Below, piece by piece: positions 8,719-19,477 of a stretch of 64,000 bases of DNA. Numbering within the stretch: position 1 is the first letter of the stretch; each line of letters starts with the position of its first letter. The notes beneath the pieces were generated by a model, which saw only the letters and a program-made list of their open reading frames with translations, searched no databases and was not told the DNA's origin. This stretch comes from Syntrophaceae bacterium UBA2280 (lineage in GTDB: Bacteria; Desulfobacterota; Syntrophia; Syntrophales; Smithellaceae): positions 1 through 64,000 of the forward strand of contig DDWS01000048.1 of NCBI GenBank assembly GCA_002347685.1. Direction: 5' to 3'. The position numbers were made by a program, and so were the translations under genes.

Positions 8719-9897
8719 ATGAACGTTGTCTCGTCATCTGTTATCGCACTGCTTGCGGCTGTTTTATTTCTGGGTTCGCCCGCCGTATCCTTCTGTCAGA
8801 ACACACTCGACCCCCTGCTGAAGCCTTATCTGAAAAGCCATGAACTGCCGGCTCTGGCTGCGGCAATGGTCAAAGACGGAAAGATTATCGCCGCAGGCGC
8901 TGTGGGAACCCGCAGGATCGGGCATAACATCCCGGTTACGGTCAACGACCGGTTTCATCTGGGTTCCGACACGAAGGCCATGACCGCTCTTTTGATCGCG
9001 ATGCAGGTGGAGAAAGGTGAAATTGATTGGGATTCGACTGTCGCTCAAATCTTTCCCGAAATGGTCCCCGGGATGCCTCCGGATGTCCGAACCATTACTG
9101 TTTTGCAACTGCTTTCCCATACCAGCGGGGTTCCCGCCGACAATGAGGTCCTCTCCCGACTGCTTGCCCAGTCGCTTTCCGAAACCGGAAATCTCAACGA
9201 GCTTCGCTACTGGCTTGTTCAGCAGTGGTCCAAGATCCCGCTGGAAAACAAACCGGGAGAAAAATTTGAATACGCAAACATGAACTATGTCGTCGCCGGC
9301 GCGATCGTCGAACGACTTGAAGACAAGACATGGGAAGAAGTCATCGTCGATAGAATCTTTTTTCCTCTGGATTTGAAAACGGCCGGCCTGGGCCATCAGT
9401 CTTCACTGGGCAAAATAGACGCGCCGGTCGGACACGCGATTGTCAACGACAAGGCCCTGGCAATTCTCGCGGGTCCCTGCGGAGACAATCCGCCGATTAT
9501 CGGCCCCGCCGGAACCGCTCACATGTCCATTCTGGATTTCGCGAAGTGGGCATCATGGAACGCCGCTCAGGGAAAGCGCGGCCCGCAGCTTGTCACGCCC
9601 CGGACCCTGATGAAATTGCACACGCCTGTCACGTCCATGCCGGAAAGAAAGGATGCCGCCCCGGGCACTCCGTCTCAGGGTGGATATGCGCTGGGCTGGG
9701 GGCAACTCGGCGTTGATTGGGCGCCCTACCCCCTCCTTTATCACGGCGGATCCAACGGGATGAACCTCGCGCACATCTGGGTGGATACAAAAAAAGATCT
9801 GGCGATGGTGATCGTCACCAACATCAGCGGCGCGAAGGCCAATGAAGCGCTTCTGTCCATCGCCGGCGAGCTTTATAGACAACACGCGGGAAAATAA
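8719..9897 (+). CDS. Periplasmic serine hydrolase, class C beta-lactamase family
   Basis: The ATG at 8719 has CGGGAGG at 8701-8707 and begins a clear signal peptide (MNVVSSSVIALLAAVLFLGS, cleavage near SFCQ). The 392-residue product carries the three penicillin-binding signatures: SxxK in GSDTKAMTA, YxN in EYANMNY, and HGG in LYHGGSNG replacing KTG. Such proteins act as esterases, D-aminopeptidases or low-activity beta-lactamases in the periplasm. An upstream frame to 8659 is open but would bury the signal peptide. It is convergent with the PAS-domain gene downstream, separated by 11 nt. Substrate not predictable. Confidence 0.87.
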   Translation: MNVVSSSVIALLAAVLFLGSPAVSFCQNTLDPLLKPYLKSHELPALAAAMVKDGKIIAAGAVGTRRIGHNIPVTVNDRFHLGSDTKAMTALLIAMQVEKGEIDWDSTVAQIFPEMVPGMPPDVRTITVLQLLSHTSGVPADNEVLSRLLAQSLSETGNLNELRYWLVQQWSKIPLENKPGEKFEYANMNYVVAGAIVERLEDKTWEEVIVDRIFFPLDLKTAGLGHQSSLGKIDAPVGHAIVNDKALAILAGPCGDNPPIIGPAGTAHMSILDFAKWASWNAAQGKRGPQLVTPRTLMKLHTPVTSMPERKDAAPGTPSQGGYALGWGQLGVDWAPYPLLYHGGSNGMNLAHIWVDTKKDLAMVIVTNISGAKANEALLSIAGELYRQHAGK

Positions 9898-9908
9898 CGC
9901 GACGGGAA

Positions 9909-10262
9909 CTATTTTTTCACCCAGTTGATTTTGTCGAGGTTGGGAATCACTTCCGGCAGGGGACAAATGAATTCAACAAAGCCTGCAAACAATCCGTTTT
10001 CAAGGCGGGGTGCCTGATACAGCATGACGGTGACACCCTTGATCTCAACCGTGTAGGCGTAAGGCTGCTTCTTTTCAAACAAATCGAGAATCTTTTTTTG
10101 CGCCGCAGGCGGGTGGCATTCCATCATGTTTTGGCCGATCAGATCCCGCCCGCCGGATTTTTTAAAAATCAAGGCGGCGCGCTCATTCATCGACACAATG
10201 ATGCCTTCCGCGTCACAGACCGTGATACCTACCGGCAATTCATCAAACCATTCGGTGCGCAT
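9909..10262 (-). CDS. Small stand-alone PAS-domain sensor protein
   Basis: I take the ATG at 10262, preceded by AGGAAGG; the longer frame overlaps the upstream gene. The 117-residue protein is essentially one PAS domain: FDELPVGITVCDAEGIIV, MNERAALIF and the GQNMMECHPP segment are typical PAS beginnings, and VEFICPLPEVIPNL closes the fold. It has no output domain, so it must act through a partner or bind a cofactor or ligand itself. It follows the Fe-S protein gene (10268-10972), almost abutting it, and is probably co-transcribed. Such small PAS proteins are frequent in anaerobic deltaproteobacteria; function unknown. Confidence 0.75.
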   Translation of the reverse strand: MRTEWFDELPVGITVCDAEGIIVSMNERAALIFKKSGGRDLIGQNMMECHPPAAQKKILDLFEKKQPYAYTVEIKGVTVMLYQAPRLENGLFAGFVEFICPLPEVIPNLDKINWVKK

Positions 10263-10267
10263 GCTGA

Positions 10268-10972
10268 TTATCCTTCCTGTGTGCTTCTTTTTCCGTATGG
10301 GCAGACGGACACGCAGATGCCGCAAATGTGGATTTTCCTGTCAAGCCTTTCGATGGAGAGCCTGCGGCAGGCATCGCGGCATTTGAAAGCATCGTAAAAA
10401 ACATCCCTGTCGAGTGTATCCTTCCACAGCCTGCCGTTGGCCGCCTGCCCCGGGCACGCATCCACGCAGATATTGCAGTTCCCGCAGCGACTTTCCGTGA
10501 AAGGAACACCCGGCTTTTCAAACCGGTGATCCGTCAGCACCGTTGCCAGGCGGACGCGAGGACCAAATTTTTCGGAAACCAGCAAATCCGTTTTACCGAT
10601 CCATCCAAGGCCCGCGCGGGTCGCGGCCATTTTGTGGGAAAAGTTTAATCGCAGTGTCGCGGCGAAACGCTCGCTCAAATCGCTGTCTGTCATGGTGGAT
10701 TGAATCGGAACGCAGGGAATGGCATTTTGTTCCAGAAACCGGGATATTTTCGCCGCAACGCCATTGAGCTCGTCGTTGGTGGATTTGTATAATTCATAGT
10801 AAGCCGCCGTCGGACCGTTTTCAATTTCATCGATGATCGTGTCATCGAGCCTTTTCCCGATGGCAATGGCGTAACGGAAGGGGTAATGGTCGCGGATCAG
10901 ATCACCCATGTCGGCAAACCCGATTACGTAATCCTTATCGTTCGGAAGAATATTGATGATTTCGTTTTGCAT
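10268..10972 (-). CDS. Short epoxyqueuosine-reductase-like double 4Fe-4S protein
   Basis: A 234-residue protein related to the QueG family but without its C-terminal HEAT-like part (QueG is usually about 350-380 residues). The N-terminal region includes FADMGDLIRDHYPFRYAIAI and AATRAGLGWIGKTDLLVS, the family's cobalamin-side signature. Two ferredoxin motifs follow: CGNCNICVDACPG and, with an earlier Cys pair, CGICVSVCPYG. The shortened family is common in anaerobes and usually annotated only as a 4Fe-4S reductase. Whether it reduces epoxyqueuosine is doubtful. It is followed by the PAS gene, five nt away. Confidence 0.75.
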   Translation of the reverse strand: MQNEIINILPNDKDYVIGFADMGDLIRDHYPFRYAIAIGKRLDDTIIDEIENGPTAAYYELYKSTNDELNGVAAKISRFLEQNAIPCVPIQSTMTDSDLSERFAATLRLNFSHKMAATRAGLGWIGKTDLLVSEKFGPRVRLATVLTDHRFEKPGVPFTESRCGNCNICVDACPGQAANGRLWKDTLDRDVFYDAFKCRDACRRLSIERLDRKIHICGICVSVCPYGKRSTQEG

Positions 10973-11043
10973 GGTTCAGGTCGCCCCGGCTTTCTTTTGA
11001 TCCGCCGGAAGCCCCCCCCCGCGTCATCTTCATGCCCTCTCCC

Positions 11044-11484
11044 TTACTCTTCGAGGCTCTCGACATCGGCCAGATCCTGCATCCTTCCTGCCGCGCGTTT
11101 GTTCTTCTTGAGATTTTCCTTATCAATGAACTGGACCGGCACACCCTCTATCGCAATCCCGACTCTCAAAGAGTAGCAATCATCAAATTTAACCCCCGGG
11201 AGAGTGGTCCAGATATCAATCCGGGTGGGAGGATAGCCCAACTCGATGATCTGGTCTTCTTCCGTAAAATCCTGCTGCTTTAATCCCAGAGATCCGAATC
11301 CGAATGCTTCGAGCGCTTTGACCATCCGGACCGCGTTGTCCGGCGCATGATCTACCCAGATGTCCATGTCCTTTGTGTAGCGGGGATGACCGTGAAACGC
11401 CACGGCGTAACCGCCTACCAAAAGATACCGGACATCATGCTCGTTTAGTGATTTTATAAACTCTCTGAAGTCCTTGCTCAGCAT
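11044..11484 (-). CDS. Nucleotidyltransferase-fold protein (MNT/AbiEii-like, probable toxin of a TA-like pair)
   Basis: A 146-residue protein with a minimal polymerase-beta nucleotidyltransferase fold. LLVGGYAVAFHGHPRYTKDMDIWVD (residues 21-45) contains the GG loop and the DxD metal-binding pair, and a third acid is in RIDIWTTLPGV. Its ATG at 11484 lies inside the end of the preceding short gene (50-nt overlap), with a GGGGG tract as ribosome-binding site. Homologues are regularly coupled to a roughly 60-residue partner and resemble MNT/AbiE-type toxin-antitoxin modules. The Lys-rich, acidic C-terminus is normal. It could also be an antibiotic-modifying enzyme relative; biological role not shown. 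Confidence 0.7.
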   Translation of the reverse strand: MLSKDFREFIKSLNEHDVRYLLVGGYAVAFHGHPRYTKDMDIWVDHAPDNAVRMVKALEAFGFGSLGLKQQDFTEEDQIIELGYPPTRIDIWTTLPGVKFDDCYSLRVGIAIEGVPVQFIDKENLKKNKRAAGRMQDLADVESLEE

Positions 11485-11620
11485 GATACCCCCATGAGTT
11501 GTATTCGTTTCTTATCTGTTCGAGCGCATCAAGGCGCTCCTCATAAGATTTTGTCCGCCAGAATAAGTAGTCTTTGGGCTGCTCGTGGATTTTATATTTG
11601 TGAAGGACCCTGCTGATCAC
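11435..11620 (-). CDS. Short partner protein of the nucleotidyltransferase
   Basis: A 61-residue protein read from a GTG at 11620, with AAGGGAG eight bases upstream. It is basic and probably helical, with the string FWRTKSYEERLDALEQIR followed by a Y-rich segment and RVYKITKR. Short proteins of this pattern commonly precede nucleotidyltransferase genes and overlap them, as here. That suggests coupled translation of a stable two-component module, probably antitoxin-like. The GTG start and strong ribosome-binding site support it being real despite its size. Confidence 0.65.
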   Translation of the reverse strand: MISRVLHKYKIHEQPKDYLFWRTKSYEERLDALEQIRNEYNSWGYHAEQGLQRVYKITKRA

Positions 11621-11717
11621 CGTTTAATCTCCCTTTGTAATTCATCAAAAAAAGGACTTCACCGGCCGTCATGTTGCAAATCCTGTGATGTGATCATAGC
11701 ATATCGTTTCGATTCTG

Positions 11718-12698
11718 TCATCCGGTGGATGTGTAGTGAATAACTCCGGCAGAAACGTTTTCTTGAATCGCACCGTCTTTTTTAAGAGCCTGAAGATAAA
11801 CATAGGTTTCATTGAGTGCCATGAATTTTTCCCAGTCGTCCCAGTTGGCTGCGGCCGCGCCGATGATACCGGCGCAGATGTTGTAGGTGGTTCTGGGCTC
11901 CCGGCCGATGCTTTTGTGCAGCGCCTGCTTTTTTATGGTGTGGTGGGCGCGGATTTCTCTGATCCGTTCATCGATGCCTGAAAAGGCGTTTCCGTGACCC
12001 GGGTGAAGGGTGGTGATCGGCAACCCTTCAATCAAGTCGAGCGATTCAAGATAGCTGCCAAGCGGCTGAAAGTCTTCATCGTGGATGTTGGGGCTGAGGG
12101 AAGGTGCAATGTAGGGCAGGATGTGATCTCCCGCCAGCAGCACGCCTTCATCGCGGAAGAAAAAACATACATGGCCCGCGGCATGTCCCGGCGTGAAGAT
12201 CACCTCAAAGGACCGTCCTCCAAACCGGCGAATTTCGTTTTCCTGCAGAAAAGAATGGACTGTAAACCCTGGAATGCGGCTGCGCATGTCTTCAATTTCC
12301 TCGACGATGGCTTCGACATCGGGGCCGGACATGCCGTGTCTGGCATAAAACATCCGGGCCTGAGCGATCAGATTATCCGCATCCTGAAAATGCGCGTGAA
12401 TCTGATGGGCAACGCCGGTCAGATGAATTTTCGCTTTGGATTTCTCCTGAATCACGCCGGCCATGCCACAGTGGTCAGTGTGAACGTGCGTCAGATAAAT
12501 ATCGCGGATCGATTCGACGGAAAGCCCGATGCTTTTAAAATCACTATCCATCCGCTCAAAGGCGCCCGGCATGATCATGCCGGTATCAAACAGCGCGACA
12601 TCCTGACCGTCCACCAAAGCATACACGTGTACGTGACGAAGGCGAAAGGGCATGGGCAGGGTGATGCGGTAAAGATTATTTTCAACTTCGCTGATCAT
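11718..12698 (-). CDS. Metallo-beta-lactamase-fold hydrolase
   Basis: A 326-residue MBL-fold hydrolase. The metal-binding motif is THVHTDHCGMAG (residues 70-81), with further ligands in FTPGHAAGHVCFF, LLAGDHILPY and LHPGHGN. It is of the glyoxalase II/RNase-Z-like hydrolase type and lacks a C-terminal rhodanese. The C-terminal winged helix (HHTIKKQALHKSI and TYNICAGIIG) matches MBL hydrolases acting on CoA thioesters or lactones, though that is only suggestive. Its ATG is six nt after the typA stop on the same strand, so the two are very probably co-transcribed and translationally coupled. Cytoplasmic (no signal peptide). Confidence 0.82.
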   Translation of the reverse strand: MISEVENNLYRITLPMPFRLRHVHVYALVDGQDVALFDTGMIMPGAFERMDSDFKSIGLSVESIRDIYLTHVHTDHCGMAGVIQEKSKAKIHLTGVAHQIHAHFQDADNLIAQARMFYARHGMSGPDVEAIVEEIEDMRSRIPGFTVHSFLQENEIRRFGGRSFEVIFTPGHAAGHVCFFFRDEGVLLAGDHILPYIAPSLSPNIHDEDFQPLGSYLESLDLIEGLPITTLHPGHGNAFSGIDERIREIRAHHTIKKQALHKSIGREPRTTYNICAGIIGAAAANWDDWEKFMALNETYVYLQALKKDGAIQENVSAGVIHYTSTG

Positions 12699-12704
12699 AC
12701 AGTC

Positions 12705-14525
12705 TTATGATTCGTCTTTTTTACTTTTCATCTGACGGCGCGTGGCGTCAAGTTCCATTTTACGCAGGCGGATACTGAGGGGCGTTACTTCCACCAGTTC
12801 GTCTTCGGCGATAAACTCGATGGCCTGATCCAATGACAAAATGCGCGGCGGGCGAAGGATCACCGTGGCGTCGGATCCGGAGGCGCGCATATTGGTCAGC
12901 TTTTTTTCTTTGATGATATTGACATTCAGGTCCTGAGTGCGGTTGCGCTCACCGACAACCATCCCCCCGTACACATTTGTGCCGACGGCCACAAGCATCT
13001 CGCCTCTGTCTTCCATGGCGAAACTGGCGTAGTTTGTGACGCGCCCGGCCCGGTCGGCCACCAAGGCGCCGCTTTGTCGCTGGGGGATCGCACCGAACCA
13101 CGGCGCGAAATCTTCCAGAAGCGAATTCATAACGCCGCCGCCTTTGGTGTCGGTCAGAAACTGGCTGCGGAAGCCGATCAGGCCGCGCGATGGAATCAGA
13201 AACTCCATGCTGACCCGGCCGCTACCTTTATTCACCAGGCTCTCCAGACGCCCTTTACGGATGGACAGTTTTTCCGTGATTTTCCCGACAAATTCCTCGG
13301 GAATATCCAGAAACAACCTTTCCAGCGGCTCCAGGGTTTTACCGTCTTGCACCTTCGTGATGACCTGAGGCTTCGAAACCATCAATTCAAATCCTTCGCG
13401 GCGCATGGTTTCAATGAGCACCGCCATCTGCAGTTCGCCGCGTCCGCAAACTTCAAACGCATCAGTTCTTTCTAGTTTTCTGATTTTGATGGCCACATTG
13501 CGAAGCGACTCTTTCTCCAGCCGCTCCAGCAGATGCCGTGATGTGAGATATTTTCCCTCTTTTCCGGCAAAGGGTCCGTCATTGACATAGAACATCATCG
13601 AGACGGTCGGTTCATCCACGATCAGGCGCGGCAATGCCACGGGATCTTCAAATGAGGAAATGGTATCGCCGATGGTGACGTTGTCGATACCCGCCAGCGC
13701 GATGACATCGCCTGATTCAGCGCTGGTCGCGGGTTTTTTGGCCAGACCGTGGAACTCATAGAGCGCCGAGAGCTTCACGCCGCTGACGGTTTTGTGCTTT
13801 GCGCAAAGGCTGTAAGCGGTATTCATCGCGAGCGTGCCGCTTTGCAGGCGTCCGACGGCAATCTGCCCCACATACGCATCGTAATCCAGATTGGTTACTA
13901 AAAATTGCGTTTTGGCGCTATCGTCACCCACAGGTGGCGGAATGGACTCGATGATGGCGCGCAGCAGCGGCTGTAAATCCCCACTGTCGTCACCCAGTTT
14001 CGTGTGGCTGACACCGGTTTTGGCGTTGGTGTACAGAATCGGAAATTCGATCTGCTGCTCCTCGGCACCAAGGTCGATGAAAAGATCGTAGGTTTCGTTG
14101 ATCACTTCTTCGATCCGCGCGTCGGCACGGTCGATTTTGTTGATGACCAGAATGATCGGAAGCTTAAGGGCCAGCGCTTTTTTCAACACAAAGCGTGTCT
14201 GCGGAAGCGGACCTTCGCTCGCGTCCACCAGCAGCATCGCACCATCCACCATGTTGAGGCTGCGTTCAACCTCGCCGCCGAAATCCGCGTGGCCTGGCGT
14301 ATCGACAATATTGATTTTTACCCCGTTGTAATCCACGGCGGTGTTTTTCGCCGAAATGGTAATCCCGCGCTCTTTTTCAAGCGCCATGGAATCCATCACG
14401 CGGTCTTCCACCGCCTGGTGGGCGTTGAACACCCCGGTTTGTTTGAGCATGGCATTGAGCAGCGTGGTTTTCCCATGGTCAACATGGGCAATAATAGCAA
14501 CATTTCTTAAGTGATCTTTTTTCAT
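12705..14525 (-). CDS. typA: Ribosome-associated GTPase TypA/BipA
   Basis: A 606-residue translational GTPase that assists 50S ribosome assembly and stress-dependent translation. The G1 motif is AHVDHGKTTLLNAM (12-25), G2/switch I is RGITISAKN, G3 is DTPGHADFGGEVER and G4 is NKIDRADAR. The central EF-Tu/EF-G-like domains and the family-specific C-terminal domain (GRGELQMAVLIETMRREG, then PSRGLIGFRSQFLT, then GGMVVGERNR) are complete and in order. Length matches the family. The start ATG is followed by KKDHLRNVAIIAHVDHG. It is divergent from hsp20/lon and precedes an MBL hydrolase on its own strand. Confidence 0.97.
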   Translation of the reverse strand: MKKDHLRNVAIIAHVDHGKTTLLNAMLKQTGVFNAHQAVEDRVMDSMALEKERGITISAKNTAVDYNGVKINIVDTPGHADFGGEVERSLNMVDGAMLLVDASEGPLPQTRFVLKKALALKLPIILVINKIDRADARIEEVINETYDLFIDLGAEEQQIEFPILYTNAKTGVSHTKLGDDSGDLQPLLRAIIESIPPPVGDDSAKTQFLVTNLDYDAYVGQIAVGRLQSGTLAMNTAYSLCAKHKTVSGVKLSALYEFHGLAKKPATSAESGDVIALAGIDNVTIGDTISSFEDPVALPRLIVDEPTVSMMFYVNDGPFAGKEGKYLTSRHLLERLEKESLRNVAIKIRKLERTDAFEVCGRGELQMAVLIETMRREGFELMVSKPQVITKVQDGKTLEPLERLFLDIPEEFVGKITEKLSIRKGRLESLVNKGSGRVSMEFLIPSRGLIGFRSQFLTDTKGGGVMNSLLEDFAPWFGAIPQRQSGALVADRAGRVTNYASFAMEDRGEMLVAVGTNVYGGMVVGERNRTQDLNVNIIKEKKLTNMRASGSDATVILRPPRILSLDQAIEFIAEDELVEVTPLSIRLRKMELDATRRQMKSKKDES

Positions 14526-14815
14526 CTTTCTCTTTCTTATCGGTCATCGGGGGTGAATTAGTATCGGATAGAAGGAAACTATTCTTTACTGAAGGGATGT
14601 CCATTTGTATTCAGTTTCTGAAACGTTTTATTCATAGCAAACTATACGGCATTTAACCAGTTATTTTTTATGGATAATTCCGATTCTTCGCCTTTTTCGC
14701 GGAAGATCGGATGAATTCTTTATAATGTTGTGATGTTAAAAGCGAGTCTTTACAAATCGCCATCGAATCATTATATTTTTTTACGTATTCAAAATCAGAG
14801 CCAAAGGCGGCGGAT
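14526..14815. promoter_or_regulatory. Divergent intergenic region between typA and hsp20
   Basis: This 290-bp region must hold both start sites. A TATAAT hexamer lies at 14721-14726 upstream of hsp20, but no matching -35 box sits 16-18 nt before it. I see no convincing sigma-32 or CIRCE element. Confidence 0.3.
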
Positions 14816-15256
14816 ATGACTTACATTAAAATCAATTTCGGAAGTAATTTTGAAGATGAGTTTCAAAAAGCAGTGGATGAAGTCTTCCATCTGGTGCGTC
14901 CGGCCTTTAAGAATTACGAATGCATCTGGCGTCCCAACATGGATGTATACGAATCGGCCGAAGAGATGATCGTGCTGGCCGATATGGCGGGGCTCAACAA
15001 AGAAGAACTGCATATCGAGGTGAACCGGAGCTCCATAAAAGTTGCCGGCATCCGTAAGGCGATTCAGCTTTTACAAAACGCGCGCTACTGCCAGGCGGAA
15101 ATACCGCACGGCTACTTTGAAAGAAATATCACCCTGCCCGCGCCGGTGGACGCGCAATCCGCGTCGGCATCCTATGCGGACGGCATCTTAATCGTACGGA
15201 TGCGCAAGTTGCCGGCCAATAAAACACATCGCGTACTGGTGATGGCAACAAAGTAA
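14816..15256 (+). CDS. Hsp20/alpha-crystallin small heat-shock protein
   Basis: A 146-residue ATP-independent holdase chaperone. The alpha-crystallin domain runs from about residue 40 to the end: RPNMDVYESAEEMIVLADMAG, then LNKEELHIEV, then PHGYFERNITLPAPVD, and ASYADGILIVRMRK. The A-x-x-x-n-GIL(I)V motif that closes the fold is present. The C-terminal I-x-I/V tail is replaced by HRVLVMATK. A purine-rich AAAGGCGG site precedes the ATG. It lies 46 nt upstream of lon, so a protein-quality operon (hold, then degrade) is likely. Confidence 0.92.
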   Translation: MTYIKINFGSNFEDEFQKAVDEVFHLVRPAFKNYECIWRPNMDVYESAEEMIVLADMAGLNKEELHIEVNRSSIKVAGIRKAIQLLQNARYCQAEIPHGYFERNITLPAPVDAQSASASYADGILIVRMRKLPANKTHRVLVMATK

Positions 15257-15302
15257 CCAACCGCCGCGAATCCGCAATCAACGACAACACCCGGAGGTAA
15301 TC

Positions 15303-17792
<2,490 letters not shown>

Positions 17793-17917
17793 GTCTGTTG
17801 ATTCCCCGGCGGGGCCCGAGGAAGCCGCAAGACGAGTCGAAACCCCATTCAACTCCCCTTTTCTGAGCACTTAAAGGTAGTGTGAGGGGGATTTAACTTC
17901 GCACGCAAATAAAATCT

Positions 17918-17956
17918 CCCCTCTTTTACCCTAAAGGGCACGCGAGAAAAGAGGGG
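17918..17956 (+). terminator. Hairpin terminator after lon
   Basis: CCCCTCTTTT (17918-17927) pairs exactly with AAAAGAGGGG (17947-17956). It lies 126 nt beyond the lon stop in a 330-bp gap that also contains a second hairpin (18050-18081) and degenerate C/T-rich sequence. No gene is visible in the gap. Confidence 0.5.
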
Positions 17957-18049
17957 AACAAAAGGTATTTGGACAAAGCCCGGGACGGCCCCCCTTTTCT
18001 AAAGGAGGATTTAAAAGATAGAATAAAATCCACCCCGACCCTCCTCGCG

Positions 18050-18081
18050 CCACCTCGTGTGACCTTCAGGTCATCAGGTGG
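18050..18081. repeat. Bipartite inverted repeat upstream of NDH-2
   Basis: Outer arms CCACCT and AGGTGG (18050-18055, 18076-18081) enclose inner arms TGACCT and AGGTCA (18060-18065, 18068-18073). The GTG at 18078 lies inside this repeat, which argues against using it as the NDH-2 start. Possibly an intergenic repeat element or leader hairpin. Confidence 0.45.
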
Positions 18082-18122
18082 TTAGAAAAGGAGGAGAGTC
18101 TCTAAATTTTTGCGAGGGCTTC

Positions 18123-19445
18123 GTGGAAATCAAAAATTCAAAACCAAAAGTCGTCATCATCGGCGCGGGATTCGGCGGCCTGTGGGCCGCCCGGACGCTC
18201 GCGCATCAGCCGGTGGATGTGGTCGTTGTCGACCGCAACAACTATCACACCTTTCTGGCACTTCTATACCAGGTCGCGGCAGCCGAACTCGACGCGGAAG
18301 ACATCGCCTACCCGGTGCGCAGCGTTTTCTGGAACAAACCCAACATCGACTTTATCCTGGCGCACGCGCGGCGGGTGGATCTGCAGAACAACCGCATCGA
18401 AACCGACGGAGAGACGATACACTATGATTACCTGATTCTGGCCAACGGCAGCGTCACATCCACCTTCGGCGTACCGGGCGTGGAAGAGCACGCCTATTTT
18501 CTCAAAACGCTCGAAGAAGCCGTCGCACTGAAAAACCACATCATCTGCTGTTTCGAAGCGGCCTCGCGCGAAACCGGCAATGACAATAAAAAGGCGCTTT
18601 TGACATTCGTCATCGTGGGCGGCGGCGCCACCGGCGTGGAATATTCAGGCGCGCTTGCCGAACTGATCCACGGCCCGCTCATCCGTGATTATCCCACCAT
18701 TGATTTTGCCGACGTCCGGATTGAACTTTTGGAAGCAGCGGACCATCTGGTCGGTCACATGCCGAAAACCCTCCGCGATTACACGGCGCGTCAGCTGCGG
18801 AAGATGGGCGTGGATGTGCGGCTGAAAACGGCGGTGGCCGAAGTGACGAAGGATAAGGCGATCCTGAAAGACCAAGAGGCAATCCCGACCCGTACCGTGA
18901 TCTGGACCGCAGGTGTGCGCGGAGAAGAGCTCCCCGCCGATTCCGCCATCCGGGTCGGGCGCGACGGACGCGTGTCCGTGCAAGACACCTTGCAGGTTCA
19001 GGATCATCCGAACATTTACGTCATCGGAGATCTGGCGGCCATTCAGGATGACTCGCGCGTGCTGCCCATGGTCGCCCAGGTGGCGATTCAATCCGGCGTC
19101 ACCGCCGCAAAAAACATCCTGCTTCAGGTCGCGGGAAAATCCGCCGCTGCCTTCCGTTACGCCGACCGCGGTTCGATGATCGCCATCGGCCGCAAGGCGG
19201 CGGGCGTCGCCATCGGAAAAAGAACCTTCAAAGGATTTATCGCCTGGATCATGTGGCTGATCATTCACCTGTTCAACCTTATCGGCTTTCGCAACCGGGT
19301 CATGGTGCTGACCAACTGGGCGTGGGATTATCTGCTCTACGAGCGCGCCGTGCGCTATGTCTTTCCTTCCAGGATGCCTTCGGGATCGAAGGCCTGCGCC
19401 TGCGCGCCTGCGTCGCACGAAGATGACAAACAGTGTGCAGACTAA
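18123..19445 (+). CDS. Type II NADH:quinone oxidoreductase-like FAD flavoprotein (NDH-2 family)
   Basis: A single-subunit flavoprotein passing electrons from NAD(P)H to membrane quinones without pumping. I choose GTG 18123 (GAGGG just upstream) rather than GTG 18078, which lies in an inverted repeat; product about 440 residues. The first Rossmann motif VIIGAGFGGLWAART binds FAD, and the second VIVGGGATGVEYSGALAEL binds NADH. VIGDLAAIQDDSR is the conserved FAD-ribityl segment. A hydrophobic C-terminal region (GFIAWIMWLIIHLFNLIGF) anchors it to the membrane. The C-terminus has a short Cys-rich stretch (ACACAP). It converges with the sulfatase, and a decayed copy of its last 47 codons lies at 21475-21618. 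Confidence 0.88.
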   Translation: MEIKNSKPKVVIIGAGFGGLWAARTLAHQPVDVVVVDRNNYHTFLALLYQVAAAELDAEDIAYPVRSVFWNKPNIDFILAHARRVDLQNNRIETDGETIHYDYLILANGSVTSTFGVPGVEEHAYFLKTLEEAVALKNHIICCFEAASRETGNDNKKALLTFVIVGGGATGVEYSGALAELIHGPLIRDYPTIDFADVRIELLEAADHLVGHMPKTLRDYTARQLRKMGVDVRLKTAVAEVTKDKAILKDQEAIPTRTVIWTAGVRGEELPADSAIRVGRDGRVSVQDTLQVQDHPNIYVIGDLAAIQDDSRVLPMVAQVAIQSGVTAAKNILLQVAGKSAAAFRYADRGSMIAIGRKAAGVAIGKRTFKGFIAWIMWLIIHLFNLIGFRNRVMVLTNWAWDYLLYERAVRYVFPSRMPSGSKACACAPASHEDDKQCAD

Positions 19446-19477
19446 CTTCTGCCAACAGGCGGTCAAGCCTGCCCGCG

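Noticed and set aside
18078..18122. GTG 18078 as NDH-2 start
   Set aside because: Located within an inverted repeat; GTG 18123 has a better-placed GAGGG site.
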